The notes beneath the pieces were generated by a model. It was not told the DNA's origin. It made no database searches and saw nothing but the letters and a program-made list of their open reading frames with translations. The position numbers and the translations under genes are program-made. From Murdochiella vaginalis (GTDB lineage Bacteria > Bacillota > Clostridia > Tissierellales > Peptoniphilaceae): a stretch of DNA of 64,000 nt. Of this stretch, positions 41,992-51,087 are shown piece by piece. The stretch spans positions 930,001 to 994,000 of the forward strand of contig NZ_LT632322.1 in assembly GCF_900119705.1 (NCBI RefSeq). The letters are read 5' to 3'. Position 1 is the first letter of the stretch, and every line of letters begins with the position of its first letter.

Positions 41992-44811
41992 ATGAACGAC
42001 AACCATTCTCACGTTTTCAACTCTTCGCCGACGAAAAAAGGTGGGGAGGAACGGGAACAGCATAAAAACGAAAAGCAGAGTAAAGAGCATTTTGTTGTGG
42101 AGGGTATGACCTGCGCAGCTTGTCAGCACGCGGTGGAACGGGCAGTTTCCGCTATCGATGGTGTGGCGGATGTGAGGGTGAGCCTCATGACCAATGCCAT
42201 GGAGGTCGCGTTCGACAAGGAATCGGTCAGTACGCAGACCATCGAAGAGGCGGTAGAAAAGGCGGGCTATCACGCGCATAAGAAACAAAGCACTTCGGCA
42301 AAGCAAGGAGAGTCGGCAAAGAATGCAGGTTCTGTGGACGGCCAGGCGCACGAAGAGAACCCCTTTGTCCTTCAGGCGAAGGACATGCGCAAGCGATTAA
42401 TAATCTCCGCCCCCTTTCTTTTGGCGCTGATTACCATTGCCATGGGGCCGATGTTGGGGGTACCACTTCCGACCTTTTTTCTCGGTCTGCAAGGAAGCAT
42501 GAACTTTGCCCTGGCACAGTTTCTGCTCGTCTTGCCCATTGTGTTTGTGAACCGTACGTATTTTACAAGCGGTTTCAAGAGCCTTCGTCACGGGCAGCCC
42601 AATATGGATTCGCTCATTGGCGTCGGCGCAGCGGCCGCGGTTCTGTACGGCGTGTTTGCGCTGTTTCAGATCAGCTACGGACTGGGCTTTGGCGAGGCCG
42701 AACGCGCACTACACTTTCGTCACGATCTCTATTTTGAAGGAGCGGGAACGATCTTATTCCTGATTACGCTGGGAAAGTATGGGGAAGTCCGGAGCAAACT
42801 CAAAACCACGCATTCCCTGCGCTCGCTGATTGCCTTACAACCGAAAACCGCGCGTATATGGCGAGACGGGGAAGAGGTGGTTGTTCCCATTGAAGAAGTG
42901 GAAAAAGGAGATATTCTCTGCGTGCGGCCGGGAGAGCGCATTGCACTCGACGGCGTTCTCGTCGAGGGGCAAAGCAGCGTGGATGAATCGGCGATTACCG
43001 GCGAGAGCATTCCGGTAGAAAAGCAGGTAGGGGATCGAGTGACCGGCGCCACCATGAATACCGTTGGCGCCTTCCGCTTCCGTGCGACGGCGGTGGGCGA
43101 GGAGACGACGCTGTCCAAAATCATTGCGCTGGTGGAAGAGGCGCAGGCGACAAAAGCGCCGATGCAGGCGTTGGCAGATAAAATTTCTGCTGTATTTGTT
43201 CCGACCGTGATCGGCCTTTCCCTTTTGACATTTGTGATCTGGCTTGCTATCGGAAAGCCGTTTACGTTCGCGTTCCGTCTTGCTATTTCAGTATTGGTCA
43301 TTTCCTGTCCCTGTGCGCTCGGCTTAGCGACGCCCGTTGTGGTCATGGTTGCTACCGGAAAGGCGGCGGAGCACGGTTTATTAATTAAATCCGCGGAAGC
43401 TTTGGAACGTCTACATGAATTGCAGATTCTGGCATTGGATAAAACCGGCACCATTACCGAAGGACGTCCGCAAGTGACGGATATTCTTCTTTGTGAAGGG
43501 ATGGATACCAAGACGCTTCTCCGACTTGCGGCATCCCTGGAAGCACAGTCGGAGCAACCGCTGGCACAGGCGGTCATGGAGGCTGCGGAAGCGTATGGGA
43601 TATCCCCGGATCCCGTAGATGATTTTACAGCGGTTCCGGGCATGGGCGTCAGCGCTTCGATCACCCAAAAAGGAACGACATCTTCACTCATCGCCGGCAA
43701 TGTGCGCATGATGCAGAAAGAAGGTATCGCGATTGCTGCGTATTCCGCCATGGCGGAAGGATTGGCAGAGAAAGGGAAAACGCCGATCTTTTTCGCTCTG
43801 AACGGAAAGCCGGCGGCGATTTTCGGCGTGGCGGACGTCATCAAGTCCACAAGTCGCATGGCGATACAGGAAATTACCGAACAGGGCATTACTCCCGTGA
43901 TGCTCACAGGGGATAATCCTCGCACCGCGAAAGCGATTGCTGAGCAACTCGGGATCGAACGCTTTGTTGCGGGGCTTCTTCCGCAGGAAAAGGATCAGGT
44001 TTTACGTTCCTGGAAGGAAACACACGAAGGATATATGGGCATGGTCGGCGACGGCATCAATGATGCGCCTGCACTGGTGCGTGCCGACGTGGGCATTGCG
44101 ATTGGTGCCGGAACGGATGTGGCGGTGGAGTCGGCCGATATTGTGCTGGTGCGTTCGGATTTACGGGATGTAGCAACGGCGATTGCGCTCTCCGCTCGTA
44201 CAACGGCCAAAATTCGTCAGAACCTTTTTTGGGCATTTTTCTACAACGTGCTCTGCATTCCGGTGGCTGCCGGGGTGCTCTATCCCTTCTTTGGCATTAC
44301 GCTCAATCCTATGATTGCCTCGGCTGCCATGGGGCTTTCCTCCGTTTTTGTGATGACCAATGCTCTCACCCTGCAACGCTTTCGCATTCAGCAGGATTCT
44401 GTTTTATCTTCGACGAAAGAGAAAAAACAGGCCATCAATATTCGCCCCTTGACGAAGAGGATTGGGTACAATGAGAACAGCGATGTGCAGGAGCAAAAAG
44501 AGGAGGAAGATTTTGCTCCGCATGGGAAGAATGCGCCAAGTTCCGAGGACGTTCCGGGAGACATAGCGCATTCTACAAGAAAGGAGAAGACCTTGAAAAA
44601 ACAAATTCTTATCGAAGGCATGTCTTGTGCCCATTGCCAAAAACATGTGCAGGATGCTCTCAATGCGATAGACGGCGTACAAGCTACGGTCGACTTGGAA
44701 AAAGCGGTCGCACAGGTGACGGCAACGAAAGAAATTAGCGATACGCTTCTGAAGCAGGCCGTAGAGGACGCGGGGTATACGGTGCGTTCCATCGAGGAAA
44801 AAGCATGCTAA
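41992..44811 (+). CDS. copA: Copper-translocating P-type ATPase with N- and C-terminal HMA domains
   Basis: Exports Cu(I) using ATP. The protein has 939 residues; ATG 41992 follows AAGGAGAAAAGC. An N-terminal heavy-metal domain has GMTCAACQ (Cys41, Cys44). Eight membrane helices are expected, the CPC metal site is in [12 protein letters not shown] (near 438), and the P-domain has DKTGTITEG (Asp near 483) with [16 protein letters not shown] of the actuator domain is in [11 protein letters not shown]. After the last helices, a hydrophilic linker of about 75 residues leads to a second, C-terminal HMA domain (GMSCAHCQ, from residue 868). A C-terminal HMA is unusual for CopA and looks like a fused CopZ chaperone. 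Confidence 0.94.
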   Translation: MNDNHSHVFNSSPTKKGGEEREQHKNEKQSKEHFVVEGMTCAACQHAVERAVSAIDGVADVRVSLMTNAMEVAFDKESVSTQTIEEAVEKAGYHAHKKQSTSAKQGESAKNAGSVDGQAHEENPFVLQAKDMRKRLIISAPFLLALITIAMGPMLGVPLPTFFLGLQGSMNFALAQFLLVLPIVFVNRTYFTSGFKSLRHGQPNMDSLIGVGAAAAVLYGVFALFQISYGLGFGEAERALHFRHDLYFEGAGTILFLITLGKYGEVRSKLKTTHSLRSLIALQPKTARIWRDGEEVVVPIEEVEKGDILCVRPGERIALDGVLVEGQSSVDESAITGESIPVEKQVGDRVTGATMNTVGAFRFRATAVGEETTLSKIIALVEEAQATKAPMQALADKISAVFVPTVIGLSLLTFVIWLAIGKPFTFAFRLAISVLVISCPCALGLATPVVVMVATGKAAEHGLLIKSAEALERLHELQILALDKTGTITEGRPQVTDILLCEGMDTKTLLRLAASLEAQSEQPLAQAVMEAAEAYGISPDPVDDFTAVPGMGVSASITQKGTTSSLIAGNVRMMQKEGIAIAAYSAMAEGLAEKGKTPIFFALNGKPAAIFGVADVIKSTSRMAIQEITEQGITPVMLTGDNPRTAKAIAEQLGIERFVAGLLPQEKDQVLRSWKETHEGYMGMVGDGINDAPALVRADVGIAIGAGTDVAVESADIVLVRSDLRDVATAIALSARTTAKIRQNLFWAFFYNVLCIPVAAGVLYPFFGITLNPMIASAAMGLSSVFVMTNALTLQRFRIQQDSVLSSTKEKKQAINIRPLTKRIGYNENSDVQEQKEEEDFAPHGKNAPSSEDVPGDIAHSTRKEKTLKKQILIEGMSCAHCQKHVQDALNAIDGVQATVDLEKAVAQVTATKEISDTLLKQAVEDAGYTVRSIEEKAC
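44593..44811 (+). CDS. copZ: Possible internally initiated CopZ-like copper chaperone
   Basis: Inside copA and in the same frame, AAAGGAGAAGACC precedes TTG 44593. Starting there gives a 72-residue product, [20 protein letters not shown] onward, which is exactly one complete HMA domain of CopZ length and composition. The preceding linker has no conserved fold. A free chaperone could therefore be made along with the fusion. This is inference; the site could also be a relic of a former separate copZ gene. Confidence 0.45.
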   Translation: MKKQILIEGMSCAHCQKHVQDALNAIDGVQATVDLEKAVAQVTATKEISDTLLKQAVEDAGYTVRSIEEKAC

Positions 44812-45632
44812 ATTTATTTGCATTTGATCTGGACAATACGCTATTGGTGGAGGGCAGCATTCAGGGCCGCAATCGGAACGGTTTACGCTCTTTGCAAAAT
44901 GCGGGAAAGACGATTGTGCTGGTAACCGGTCGTGTACTGCGTTCTCCGCAATTTCTGGCGGCCTAGGCGGGGCTGCGTGCGTATTGCATCGGATCGAATG
45001 GTGCCGTGGTGGCGACCCCCGAAGGGAAAGTGCTCTATAAAGAAGCGATTGATTCCCAGACGGCTGTGCAGCTGATTCAAATTGGAATTCGCCATCGAGT
45101 CTATTTTCACTTCTATTCCCAGGAGACGCTGTTCTCGCCCTATTGTTGGCCCGAACGCTTTGATCATTTGATCGCCTCAAAGACCAAGTATGGCACGCGC
45201 ATGCAATGCAATATCCATATTCAAGAGCGCGCCGATCTGGAAATGGGTTCGCAAGAAATGTTAAAGATCCAATATTTTGCGGGAGAGGACATCGAATTGC
45301 AAAATGCACTTCTTCGTGAACTGCGGGGGCTTTCCCATGTCGCCGTGACCATGTCCGGTCAAGGAATGGTAGAGGTGATGGCGGAAGACGTCGACAAATG
45401 GAATGCCATCCTTGTGGTGGCGGATACACTGGGCATTTCTCCGAAAGAAATCTGTGCCATGGGGGATTACGACAATGACAGTCAGATGATTGCCCATGCT
45501 GGCATGGGTATCGCCATGGGCAATGCGCTTCCGGCTGTCAAAGAGGTCGCGGATCGCGTGACTGGTCTTTCCTCGGAGTACGGCGTAGCGCAGGCACTGG
45601 AAACGTTACAGGAAGAAGGATTCTGGTCATGA
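44805..45632 (+). pseudogene. Cof-type HAD phosphatase with one in-frame amber stop
   Basis: The frame from ATG 44805 encodes FAFDLDNTLLVEG (HAD motif I) and VLVTGRVLRSP (motif II), is interrupted by TAG at 44964-44966, and continues in the same frame with YCIGSNGAVV, CAMGDYDNDSQMIAHAG (motif IV) and AMGNALPAVKEVADRVT to 45632. The total of 275 codons is the normal Cof-family length, so this is one gene broken by a single stop. The downstream part could be translated from an internal start but would lack the nucleophile aspartate. It overlaps copA and trxB, so the stop may also have polar effects. Confidence 0.8.
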
Positions 45633-46567
45633 CCGAAAAACGCGATAAAGCAAATAAAAGAGTGGATATCCTCATTATCGGTGGCGGCCCGGCCGGGCTC
45701 TCCGCTGCTCTTTATGCAGCGCGAAGCGGAAAATCGGTCGTGGTTTTAGAAAAAGAAACCATTGGCGGTCAAATGATGAGCACCGCTACCATTGAGAATG
45801 TGCCCGGCGGAGACAGCGATCCGAGCGTGCTGGCCACTCGTATGCAGGAGCAAGCGGAACGATTCGGCGCGCTATTTGCGCGCGGTGAAGTCATCCGAGT
45901 TTGTCTCGATACGACACCAAAGCGCATTGAGACAGAAGATACCATCTGGGATGCCGGTGCCGTTATTCTCGCGACGGGTGCGAATCCGCGCAAGCTCGGC
46001 CTCGACGGCGAAGATGCCTATGTCGGACGCGGATTGGGTTATTGCGCCACCTGTGACGGACCGTTCTTTACGGGTCTTCCCATCTATGTGGTGGGCGGCG
46101 GCGATGCCGCCTTTGACGAGAGTCTCTATTTGTCCACACTAAGCGATAACGTGACGATACTCTATCGCGGGCACACGCCCCGTGCTGCAAAATTATTGCA
46201 AGAGCGCGCACAAGCCTCCGGAAAAATTCATGTTGTGTTGAATACGGAAGTGGTGCGCCTGGGTGGCGATCCGATGTTGACGTCTTTTGTCATGCGCAAC
46301 AACGTAACGGGAAAAGAAGAAACCGTGGAAGGCGATTTTGGTCTCTTTATTTACATCGGCATGATTCCCAATACAGCACTTTTCCGCGGACAGGTCAAGC
46401 TGGATGATGGCGGCTATATTGTCGCGGGAGAGGATACGACCACCGATGTAGCAGGCGTTTTCGCCGCGGGGGATGTGCGCACAAAAACCGTGCGTCAAAT
46501 TGTCGGTGCTCTTTCGGACGGTGCGACTGCGGCAATTCACGCAGGGCGCTATTTGGATCAAAAATAA
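45629..46567 (+). CDS. trxB: Thioredoxin-disulfide reductase-like flavoprotein
   Basis: FAD enzyme using NADPH to reduce thioredoxin or a related partner. The protein has 312 residues, overlapping the HAD stop by ATGA. FAD site: ILIIGGGPAGLSAALYAARS; redox pair: YCATCDGPFF; NADPH site: IYVVGGGDAAFDESLYL; C-terminal FAD motif: GVFAAGDVRTKTVRQIV. The length is typical. No thioredoxin gene is adjacent, so the partner is unknown. Confidence 0.92.
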   Translation: MTEKRDKANKRVDILIIGGGPAGLSAALYAARSGKSVVVLEKETIGGQMMSTATIENVPGGDSDPSVLATRMQEQAERFGALFARGEVIRVCLDTTPKRIETEDTIWDAGAVILATGANPRKLGLDGEDAYVGRGLGYCATCDGPFFTGLPIYVVGGGDAAFDESLYLSTLSDNVTILYRGHTPRAAKLLQERAQASGKIHVVLNTEVVRLGGDPMLTSFVMRNNVTGKEETVEGDFGLFIYIGMIPNTALFRGQVKLDDGGYIVAGEDTTTDVAGVFAAGDVRTKTVRQIVGALSDGATAAIHAGRYLDQK

Positions 46568-46588
46568 AAGAGAGGGAACAGAGCAAGC

Positions 46589-47494
46589 ATGACCTCCCAG
46601 AGAAAACCAAAGAAGAAAAGCCTGTTCAGTGACCTGATGGTGAAATGGCATCGCGTGATCCTGCTCGTACTCAGCGCGCTCGTTATTTTGGGACTGCTTT
46701 TTTCTTTTTATCGGAGTAATATGACATTTAAAACGACGGAATATACGGTGGCAAGCCCATACTTGCCTAACGCTTTTAACAACTATCGCATTGCCCAGAT
46801 TTCCGATTTGCACAATAACGTTTTTGGAAAAAATGGAAGCAAATTGCAGGAAGCGATTGAGGAAGCCAATCCTAATATTGTTGTGCTTACAGGCGATATC
46901 ATTTCTCGCCGCACGCAAAATACGGATGCGGTGATCGAAGAACTCAAACCGATTGCGGAAAAGTATCCCACATACTATATCCGCGGCAATCACGAGCTCT
47001 ACCGAGACCAAAATATGGAAAACGCCGAGGCATTCTATAAGGCACTGGACGCCATTGGCGTCGTTCGATTGGAGAACCGCACGGTCACGCTTTTGCATCG
47101 GGAAGCGACGATTCATCTTGCGGGTTTAACGGAACCCTTGGGATGCTATGAATACTCTTCGCCGCCGAAGATGGAAGAGTTGCTTGGAAAAAAAGGTGAC
47201 GGCTACACCGTTCTTCTGGCGCATAATCCGTTGCCGTTTCAAACCTATGTGGATTGGGGCGCGGACCTGATTCTTTCCGGTCATGTGCATGGTGGCGTCA
47301 TCCGCCTGCCTTTTATTGGCGGCGTATTATCGCCGGAGCGCAGCTTTTTTCCGGCTTACAGCAAGGGCGTTTATCAAAGCGGCAAACAAAGCATGGTGGT
47401 TTCAGTCGGAATGGGTGGGACGAAATTTCCATTTCGCCTTTTTAACGACCAAGAGCTGGTCATCATTACTCTGACATCACAGTCCATTCACTAA
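46589..47494 (+). CDS. Membrane-anchored metallophosphoesterase (YkuE/YaeI-like)
   Basis: A 301-residue protein with one N-terminal membrane helix (about 22-42) and an outward catalytic domain. Motifs: IAQISDLHNNVFG, VVLTGDIISRR, YYIRGNHELYRD, VLLAHNPLPF and LILSGHVHGGVIRLP. This subfamily includes enzymes acting on lipid A or UDP-diacylglucosamine in Gram-negatives; in Gram-positives the substrate is uncertain. GAGAGGGAAC lies about 12 bases before the ATG. pdp follows 13 bp later. Confidence 0.85.
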   Translation: MTSQRKPKKKSLFSDLMVKWHRVILLVLSALVILGLLFSFYRSNMTFKTTEYTVASPYLPNAFNNYRIAQISDLHNNVFGKNGSKLQEAIEEANPNIVVLTGDIISRRTQNTDAVIEELKPIAEKYPTYYIRGNHELYRDQNMENAEAFYKALDAIGVVRLENRTVTLLHREATIHLAGLTEPLGCYEYSSPPKMEELLGKKGDGYTVLLAHNPLPFQTYVDWGADLILSGHVHGGVIRLPFIGGVLSPERSFFPAYSKGVYQSGKQSMVVSVGMGGTKFPFRLFNDQELVIITLTSQSIH

Positions 47495-47507
47495 TCAAGG
47501 AGGAAGC

Positions 47508-48848
47508 ATGAATATTGTCGATATCATCCTGAAAAAACGTGACGGACAAGCCCTCACGGACGAAGAAATTCATTATTTTGTGGACGGGGTGAAAACCAAG
47601 ACGCTGCCGGACTATCAGATTTCCGCATTGCTCATGGCAATCTATTTTTCCGGCATGAATGGTCATGAGGTCGCAAGTCTCACCCGTGAAATGGCGCTTT
47701 CCGGTGACTGCCTTTCGTTTCCGGCGCTTCGTCATCCCATTGTGGACAAACATTCCTCCGGCGGCGTGGGGGACAAAACCACATTGGTCATTGCCCCTGT
47801 GGTGGCAGCCTGCGGCTTGCCCATTGCCAAGCTTTCCGGACGTGGACTCGGCTTTACCGGTGGAACCATTGATAAATTGGAGAGTATTCCCGGTTTTCGC
47901 ACGGAAATCAGCGAAGAAGAGTTTACACAATTTGTTTCGCAAGACGGGATCGCTATTATCGGCCAGAGTGCCGATATTGCCCCGGTAGATAAGGTGTTGT
48001 ATGCCCTGCGCGATGTCACCGGTACCGTGGATTCCCTTCCGCTCATCGCCGCTTCCATCATGTCAAAAAAATTGGCAGATGGATCGGATGCCATTGTGCT
48101 GGATGTGAAGTTCGGCTCCGGAGCCTTCATGAAGACGCCGGAAGAGGCCATTGAGCTGGCAGAGATGATGGTAAGCATCGGTGAAGAGAACGGTAAGAAA
48201 ACCATCGCCCTGGTGACGGATATGACACAGCCTTTGGGATGCGCCGTGGGCAATGCCATGGAGGTCAAAGAGGCGCTGGACACACTTAGAGGAGAAGGAC
48301 CTGTCGATTTCCGTGCAGAGTGCTATGCACTGGCTGAAGCCATGCTGATGGCGGGAGAACGCGCTAAAAACGAGGAAGAAGCACAACGCCTTGTTCACGA
48401 CGCGATCACGTCCGGAAAGGCACTGGCCAAAATGAAAGCCATGGTTATGAATCAGGGTGGCGACGTGTCCTACATCGAGGATCCTTCTTTGTTCCCGAAA
48501 GCGCAATATTCCCTGGCCGGTCGAGCGCAGCAGGATGGAGTGGTGTCCGCCATCAACGCGGAAACCATCGGCAAGAGCTCGCTCCTTTTAGGCGCGGGAA
48601 GACGGCGCACCGAAGATCGGATTGATCCCGCGGTGGGGCTGTACGTGCACAAAAAAGTAGGCGATACGGTCAAAAAGGGAGAGATACTCTTTACTGTCGA
48701 GGCCAATGACGAGTCGAGAGGAGCCGAGGCCGTAGCTCTTGCCCAATCGGCCTATACCCTCACAACGCAATCGGTTCAACGTGCACATACGCCGGTGTAT
48801 GCCGTGGTGCGTAAAGATGGTGTGATACGTACCGAGAAAAACGCGTAA
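47508..48848 (+). CDS. pdp: Pyrimidine-nucleoside phosphorylase
   Basis: Splits uridine, thymidine or deoxyuridine with phosphate. The protein has 446 residues with AAGGAGGAAGC before the ATG. Signatures: KKRDGQALTDEEIHYFVDG, VDKHSSGGVGDKTTLVIAPV (phosphate/glycine loop), SGRGLGFTGGTIDKLESIPG, and ALRDVTGTVDS. The final 90 residues form the usual C-terminal domain. It is cotranscribed with the cytidine deaminase gene 10 bp later, forming a pyrimidine salvage unit. Confidence 0.95.
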   Translation: MNIVDIILKKRDGQALTDEEIHYFVDGVKTKTLPDYQISALLMAIYFSGMNGHEVASLTREMALSGDCLSFPALRHPIVDKHSSGGVGDKTTLVIAPVVAACGLPIAKLSGRGLGFTGGTIDKLESIPGFRTEISEEEFTQFVSQDGIAIIGQSADIAPVDKVLYALRDVTGTVDSLPLIAASIMSKKLADGSDAIVLDVKFGSGAFMKTPEEAIELAEMMVSIGEENGKKTIALVTDMTQPLGCAVGNAMEVKEALDTLRGEGPVDFRAECYALAEAMLMAGERAKNEEEAQRLVHDAITSGKALAKMKAMVMNQGGDVSYIEDPSLFPKAQYSLAGRAQQDGVVSAINAETIGKSSLLLGAGRRRTEDRIDPAVGLYVHKKVGDTVKKGEILFTVEANDESRGAEAVALAQSAYTLTTQSVQRAHTPVYAVVRKDGVIRTEKNA

Positions 48849-48858
48849 GGAGAAAAGC

Positions 48859-49299
48859 ATGCAAAAATGGACTAGGCAAAATTGTCCCCAAAAAGCGCTT
48901 GTGGATGCCGCAGAGGATGCGCTGGAATATGCGTATTCACCGTATTCACACTTTCAGGTGGGTGCGGCACTTTTAGATGATCATGGGGTCATCTGGAGCG
49001 GATGCAACATTGAGAATGCTGCCTTTTCTCCCGGAACCTGCGCCGAACGAACGGCACTCTATAAGGCCGTTTCGGAAGGTGTTCGCTCGTTTCAAGCCAT
49101 TGCCATTGTGGGCCGGCAGGAAGGCGAGCAGACCCTTACCGCATCGTTTACGACGCCGTGTGGAGTGTGCCGTCAGGTATTAAGCGAATTTTGCGCAAAA
49201 AAAATGCCGGTCTATGTAGCGAACGGCGCGGATGACGTCGTGGAATATACGTTGAATGAGCTCCTTCCGCATTCCTTTGGACCGGAGGATCTTTCGTAG
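48859..49299 (+). CDS. cdd: Cytidine deaminase
   Basis: Converts cytidine or deoxycytidine to uridine forms, feeding the phosphorylase. The protein has 146 residues with AAGGAGAAAAGC before the ATG. Zinc site and catalytic glutamate: GTCAERTAL and TTPCGVCRQVL. SPYSHFQVGAALL and GCNIENAAFSP are family marks. A terminator follows. Confidence 0.95.
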   Translation: MQKWTRQNCPQKALVDAAEDALEYAYSPYSHFQVGAALLDDHGVIWSGCNIENAAFSPGTCAERTALYKAVSEGVRSFQAIAIVGRQEGEQTLTASFTTPCGVCRQVLSEFCAKKMPVYVANGADDVVEYTLNELLPHSFGPEDLS

Positions 49300-49316
49300 C
49301 GAGTTAAAATAACGAT

Positions 49317-49363
49317 AAAAAAGACTTCTTCCGAGCGTCGAAAGACGGGGAAGAAGTCTTTTT
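49317..49363. terminator. Bidirectional terminator between cdd and mgtE
   Basis: AAAAAGACTTCTTCC pairs with GGGAAGAAGTCTTTTT around a 15-nt loop between two convergent genes. Confidence 0.92.
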
Positions 49364-49368
49364 GTTTG

Positions 49369-50718
49369 TCAGAGTTGCAGAATGGCTTTGGCCAATAAGA
49401 AGAAGACCACTAATCCGCTGGCGTCGATGATGGTAGTGATGAGCGGCGCCGCCATCAAGGCCGGATCCACACCGAGGCGCTCCGCGAGAAGCGGCAGCAT
49501 GCCGCCGAGAAGCTTGGAAAAAAGCACAATCACCATGACGGCTAAGCCGACGACGATGCCGACAATCGGATCATTCGGCGGGAAGAAGGCCACACGCAGG
49601 AAGGAAAGGAAACCCAATACAAAGCCGACACAGAGGGCGACGCGAAATTCTTTCCAGAGGACCTTGGGCGCATCTTTCATATCAATATCGCCAGTGGCTA
49701 ATCCGCGAATGATGAGGGTGGAACTTTGCGCACCCGTGTTACCGCCAGTGTCCGTAAGCATTGGTATAAAGGTGACAAGGATGGGCAACGCCAGAAAGGC
49801 ATGTTCAAACGAACCTAAAATCAAACCGTTCAGCATCCCGGAAAGCATGAGAAACAGCAGCCAAGGCAAGCGGCTTTTGGCCATATCCCATACGCTGGTA
49901 TCAAAATATTCTTTGTCGTTGGGGCTAATCGCGGCCATGATCTGAAAGTCTTCGCTCGCAGCCTGTTCCGAAATATCCAACGCGTCGTCCGCGGTGATGA
50001 TGCCGACAATGCGCGATTCCGAATCCGTCACCGGAAGAGCACTAAAATCGTAGCGTGAAATAATATCCAGCGCGTCCTCCTGATCGGTGTCTGTTGTAAT
50101 GGAGATGATGTGATCGTGCATGACATCCACAATATTTTGGTCATCATCGGCGGAAAGAAGCTCCCGAACGGAGAGGACGCCTAAAAGCTTGAGATCTTTG
50201 CTGGTGACATAGACTTCTGAAAAGGAATCCAGAAGTTGCTTCTCATTGCGAATTTTATCGATAGCTTCTCGCACCGTCATGAAAGGATAAATCTGAATAA
50301 ATTCCGCGCTCATGACGCTTCCGGCGGATTGATCGCTGTATTTCAAAAAGCGATTGAGCTGCTCGCGCTTTTTTGGCGTTGCATTTTGTAGAACGGCTCG
50401 CACGGCATTGGCCGGCATTTCCTCCAGAAGGTCAACCGCATCATCAACATATAGACCTTCAAAAATCGAGGCCGTCTGCGCCGTGGTGAACAGAGCAACC
50501 AGATCCAGTGCGCGGGGCAGACTTAAATAGGAGAAGACATGGGCCGCTTTGTCTTTCGTCATGAAACGAAAGAACATGGCAGCCTCTTCCGCCGGCTCCT
50601 CTTCCAAAATCGTCGCGATATCTGCCGCGTGCATATCTTCAATATGCTTGCGGACACCAACCACATCTTTTTTTTCAATTAATTCATTGAGTTTCTCTAA
50701 AAAAGTTTTATTTTCCAT
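49369..50718 (-). CDS. mgtE: Magnesium transporter MgtE
   Basis: Gated Mg(II) channel. The protein has 449 residues with GACGGAGGTGCAAA before the ATG. The N-domain (about 1-130) is followed by paired CBS domains that sense Mg (about 135-255: GSVMSAEFIQIYPFMTVREA, and SALPVTDSESRIVGIIT) and a connecting helix. Five membrane helices come last, with the pore sequence FIPMLTDTGGNTGAQSSTLI and the essential aspartate in ITTIIDASGLVVF. The upstream transcript carries an unusual leader described separately. Confidence 0.95.
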   Translation of the reverse strand: MENKTFLEKLNELIEKKDVVGVRKHIEDMHAADIATILEEEPAEEAAMFFRFMTKDKAAHVFSYLSLPRALDLVALFTTAQTASIFEGLYVDDAVDLLEEMPANAVRAVLQNATPKKREQLNRFLKYSDQSAGSVMSAEFIQIYPFMTVREAIDKIRNEKQLLDSFSEVYVTSKDLKLLGVLSVRELLSADDDQNIVDVMHDHIISITTDTDQEDALDIISRYDFSALPVTDSESRIVGIITADDALDISEQAASEDFQIMAAISPNDKEYFDTSVWDMAKSRLPWLLFLMLSGMLNGLILGSFEHAFLALPILVTFIPMLTDTGGNTGAQSSTLIIRGLATGDIDMKDAPKVLWKEFRVALCVGFVLGFLSFLRVAFFPPNDPIVGIVVGLAVMVIVLFSKLLGGMLPLLAERLGVDPALMAAPLITTIIDASGLVVFFLLAKAILQL

Positions 50719-50786
50719 TTTGCACCTCCGTCATGGTTCGCACGGCAATGCAAACGTCTCCTACTAAACAGGAAAATGAGCGTTTC

Positions 50787-50906
50787 TCAGGCGAGAAAAA
50801 CAGAACGAGAAAAAATGACATCCTCTCCCGAAAGGCGTTCATTCATCGAACTTCGAGGCTCAGTCGGTGGCGTTTCTGCATTGTCCGAATGGTTCACAGG
50901 TCCCAT
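50787..50906 (-). CDS. Small proline-containing leader ORF upstream of mgtE
   Basis: A 39-codon frame whose ATG (50906) follows AAAGGAGTTCAAA, as good a ribosome site as mgtE's own. It lies 68 nt before mgtE and downstream of a consensus promoter. The peptide starts MGPVNHSDNAETPPTEPRSS and is acidic and Pro-rich in its first half. Its stop codon falls in a stem (TTTCTC / GAGAAA). Acidic-Pro nascent chains are known to make ribosomes stall or fall off at low Mg, as in MgtL of Salmonella mgtA. A role as an Mg-sensing leader peptide is inference. Confidence 0.5.
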   Translation of the reverse strand: MGPVNHSDNAETPPTEPRSSMNERLSGEDVIFSRSVFLA

Positions 50907-50935
50907 TTTGAACTCCTTTCTTCTTGAGAATTCAT

Positions 50936-50950
50936 GGGTGCTCGGCACCC
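50936..50950 (-). other. 5' hairpin of the mgtE leader
   Basis: GGGTGC and GCACCC pair perfectly around CGA. It would be at the very 5' end of the mgtE transcript, where it could stabilise the mRNA. Confidence 0.5.
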
Positions 50951-50958
50951 CGCTTTTC

Positions 50959-50987
50959 ATTTTAGGCGCTAAACGGAAAAATGGCAA
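50959..50987 (-). promoter_or_regulatory. mgtE promoter
   Basis: Minus-strand TTGCCA (50982-50987), a 17-bp spacer and TAAAAT (50959-50964). Transcription from here would give a leader of about 235 nt before mgtE. Confidence 0.7.
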
Positions 50988-50996
50988 GAAAAAGAA

Positions 50997-51034
50997 CGGC
51001 ATTCCTCCGAAAGGAAGGAATGCCGCTTTTTTTC
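50997..51034. terminator. Terminator behind the SCIFF maturase gene
   Basis: CGGCATTCCT and AGGAATGCCG pair around a 9-nt loop. On the minus strand a T-rich run follows, about 55 nt after the maturase stop; the plus-strand T-run is stronger. It insulates the mgtE promoter. Confidence 0.8.
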
Positions 51035-51087
51035 TATAGTGTATAGGATTATGGAGCATAGAATGGCATGCGAAGGAGACGATGCGC

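Noticed and set aside
42729-43925. 398-codon open frame antisense to copA
   Set aside because: Opposite the highly conserved ATPase core; the product has no recognisable fold or ribosome site.
44964-44966. Pyrrolysine or other recoding at the HAD amber codon
   Set aside because: HAD phosphatases have no known need for it, and no pyl genes or recoding element are visible in the window.
50719-50990. M-box magnesium riboswitch before mgtE
   Set aside because: I could not find the conserved AGGTGAGGCTCC-type core on the minus strand; Rfam would settle it.
50776-51039. Plus-strand ORF of 87 codons between mgtE and the SCIFF maturase gene
   Set aside because: It runs antisense through the mgtE leader and promoter, lacks a ribosome site and ends in the terminator.
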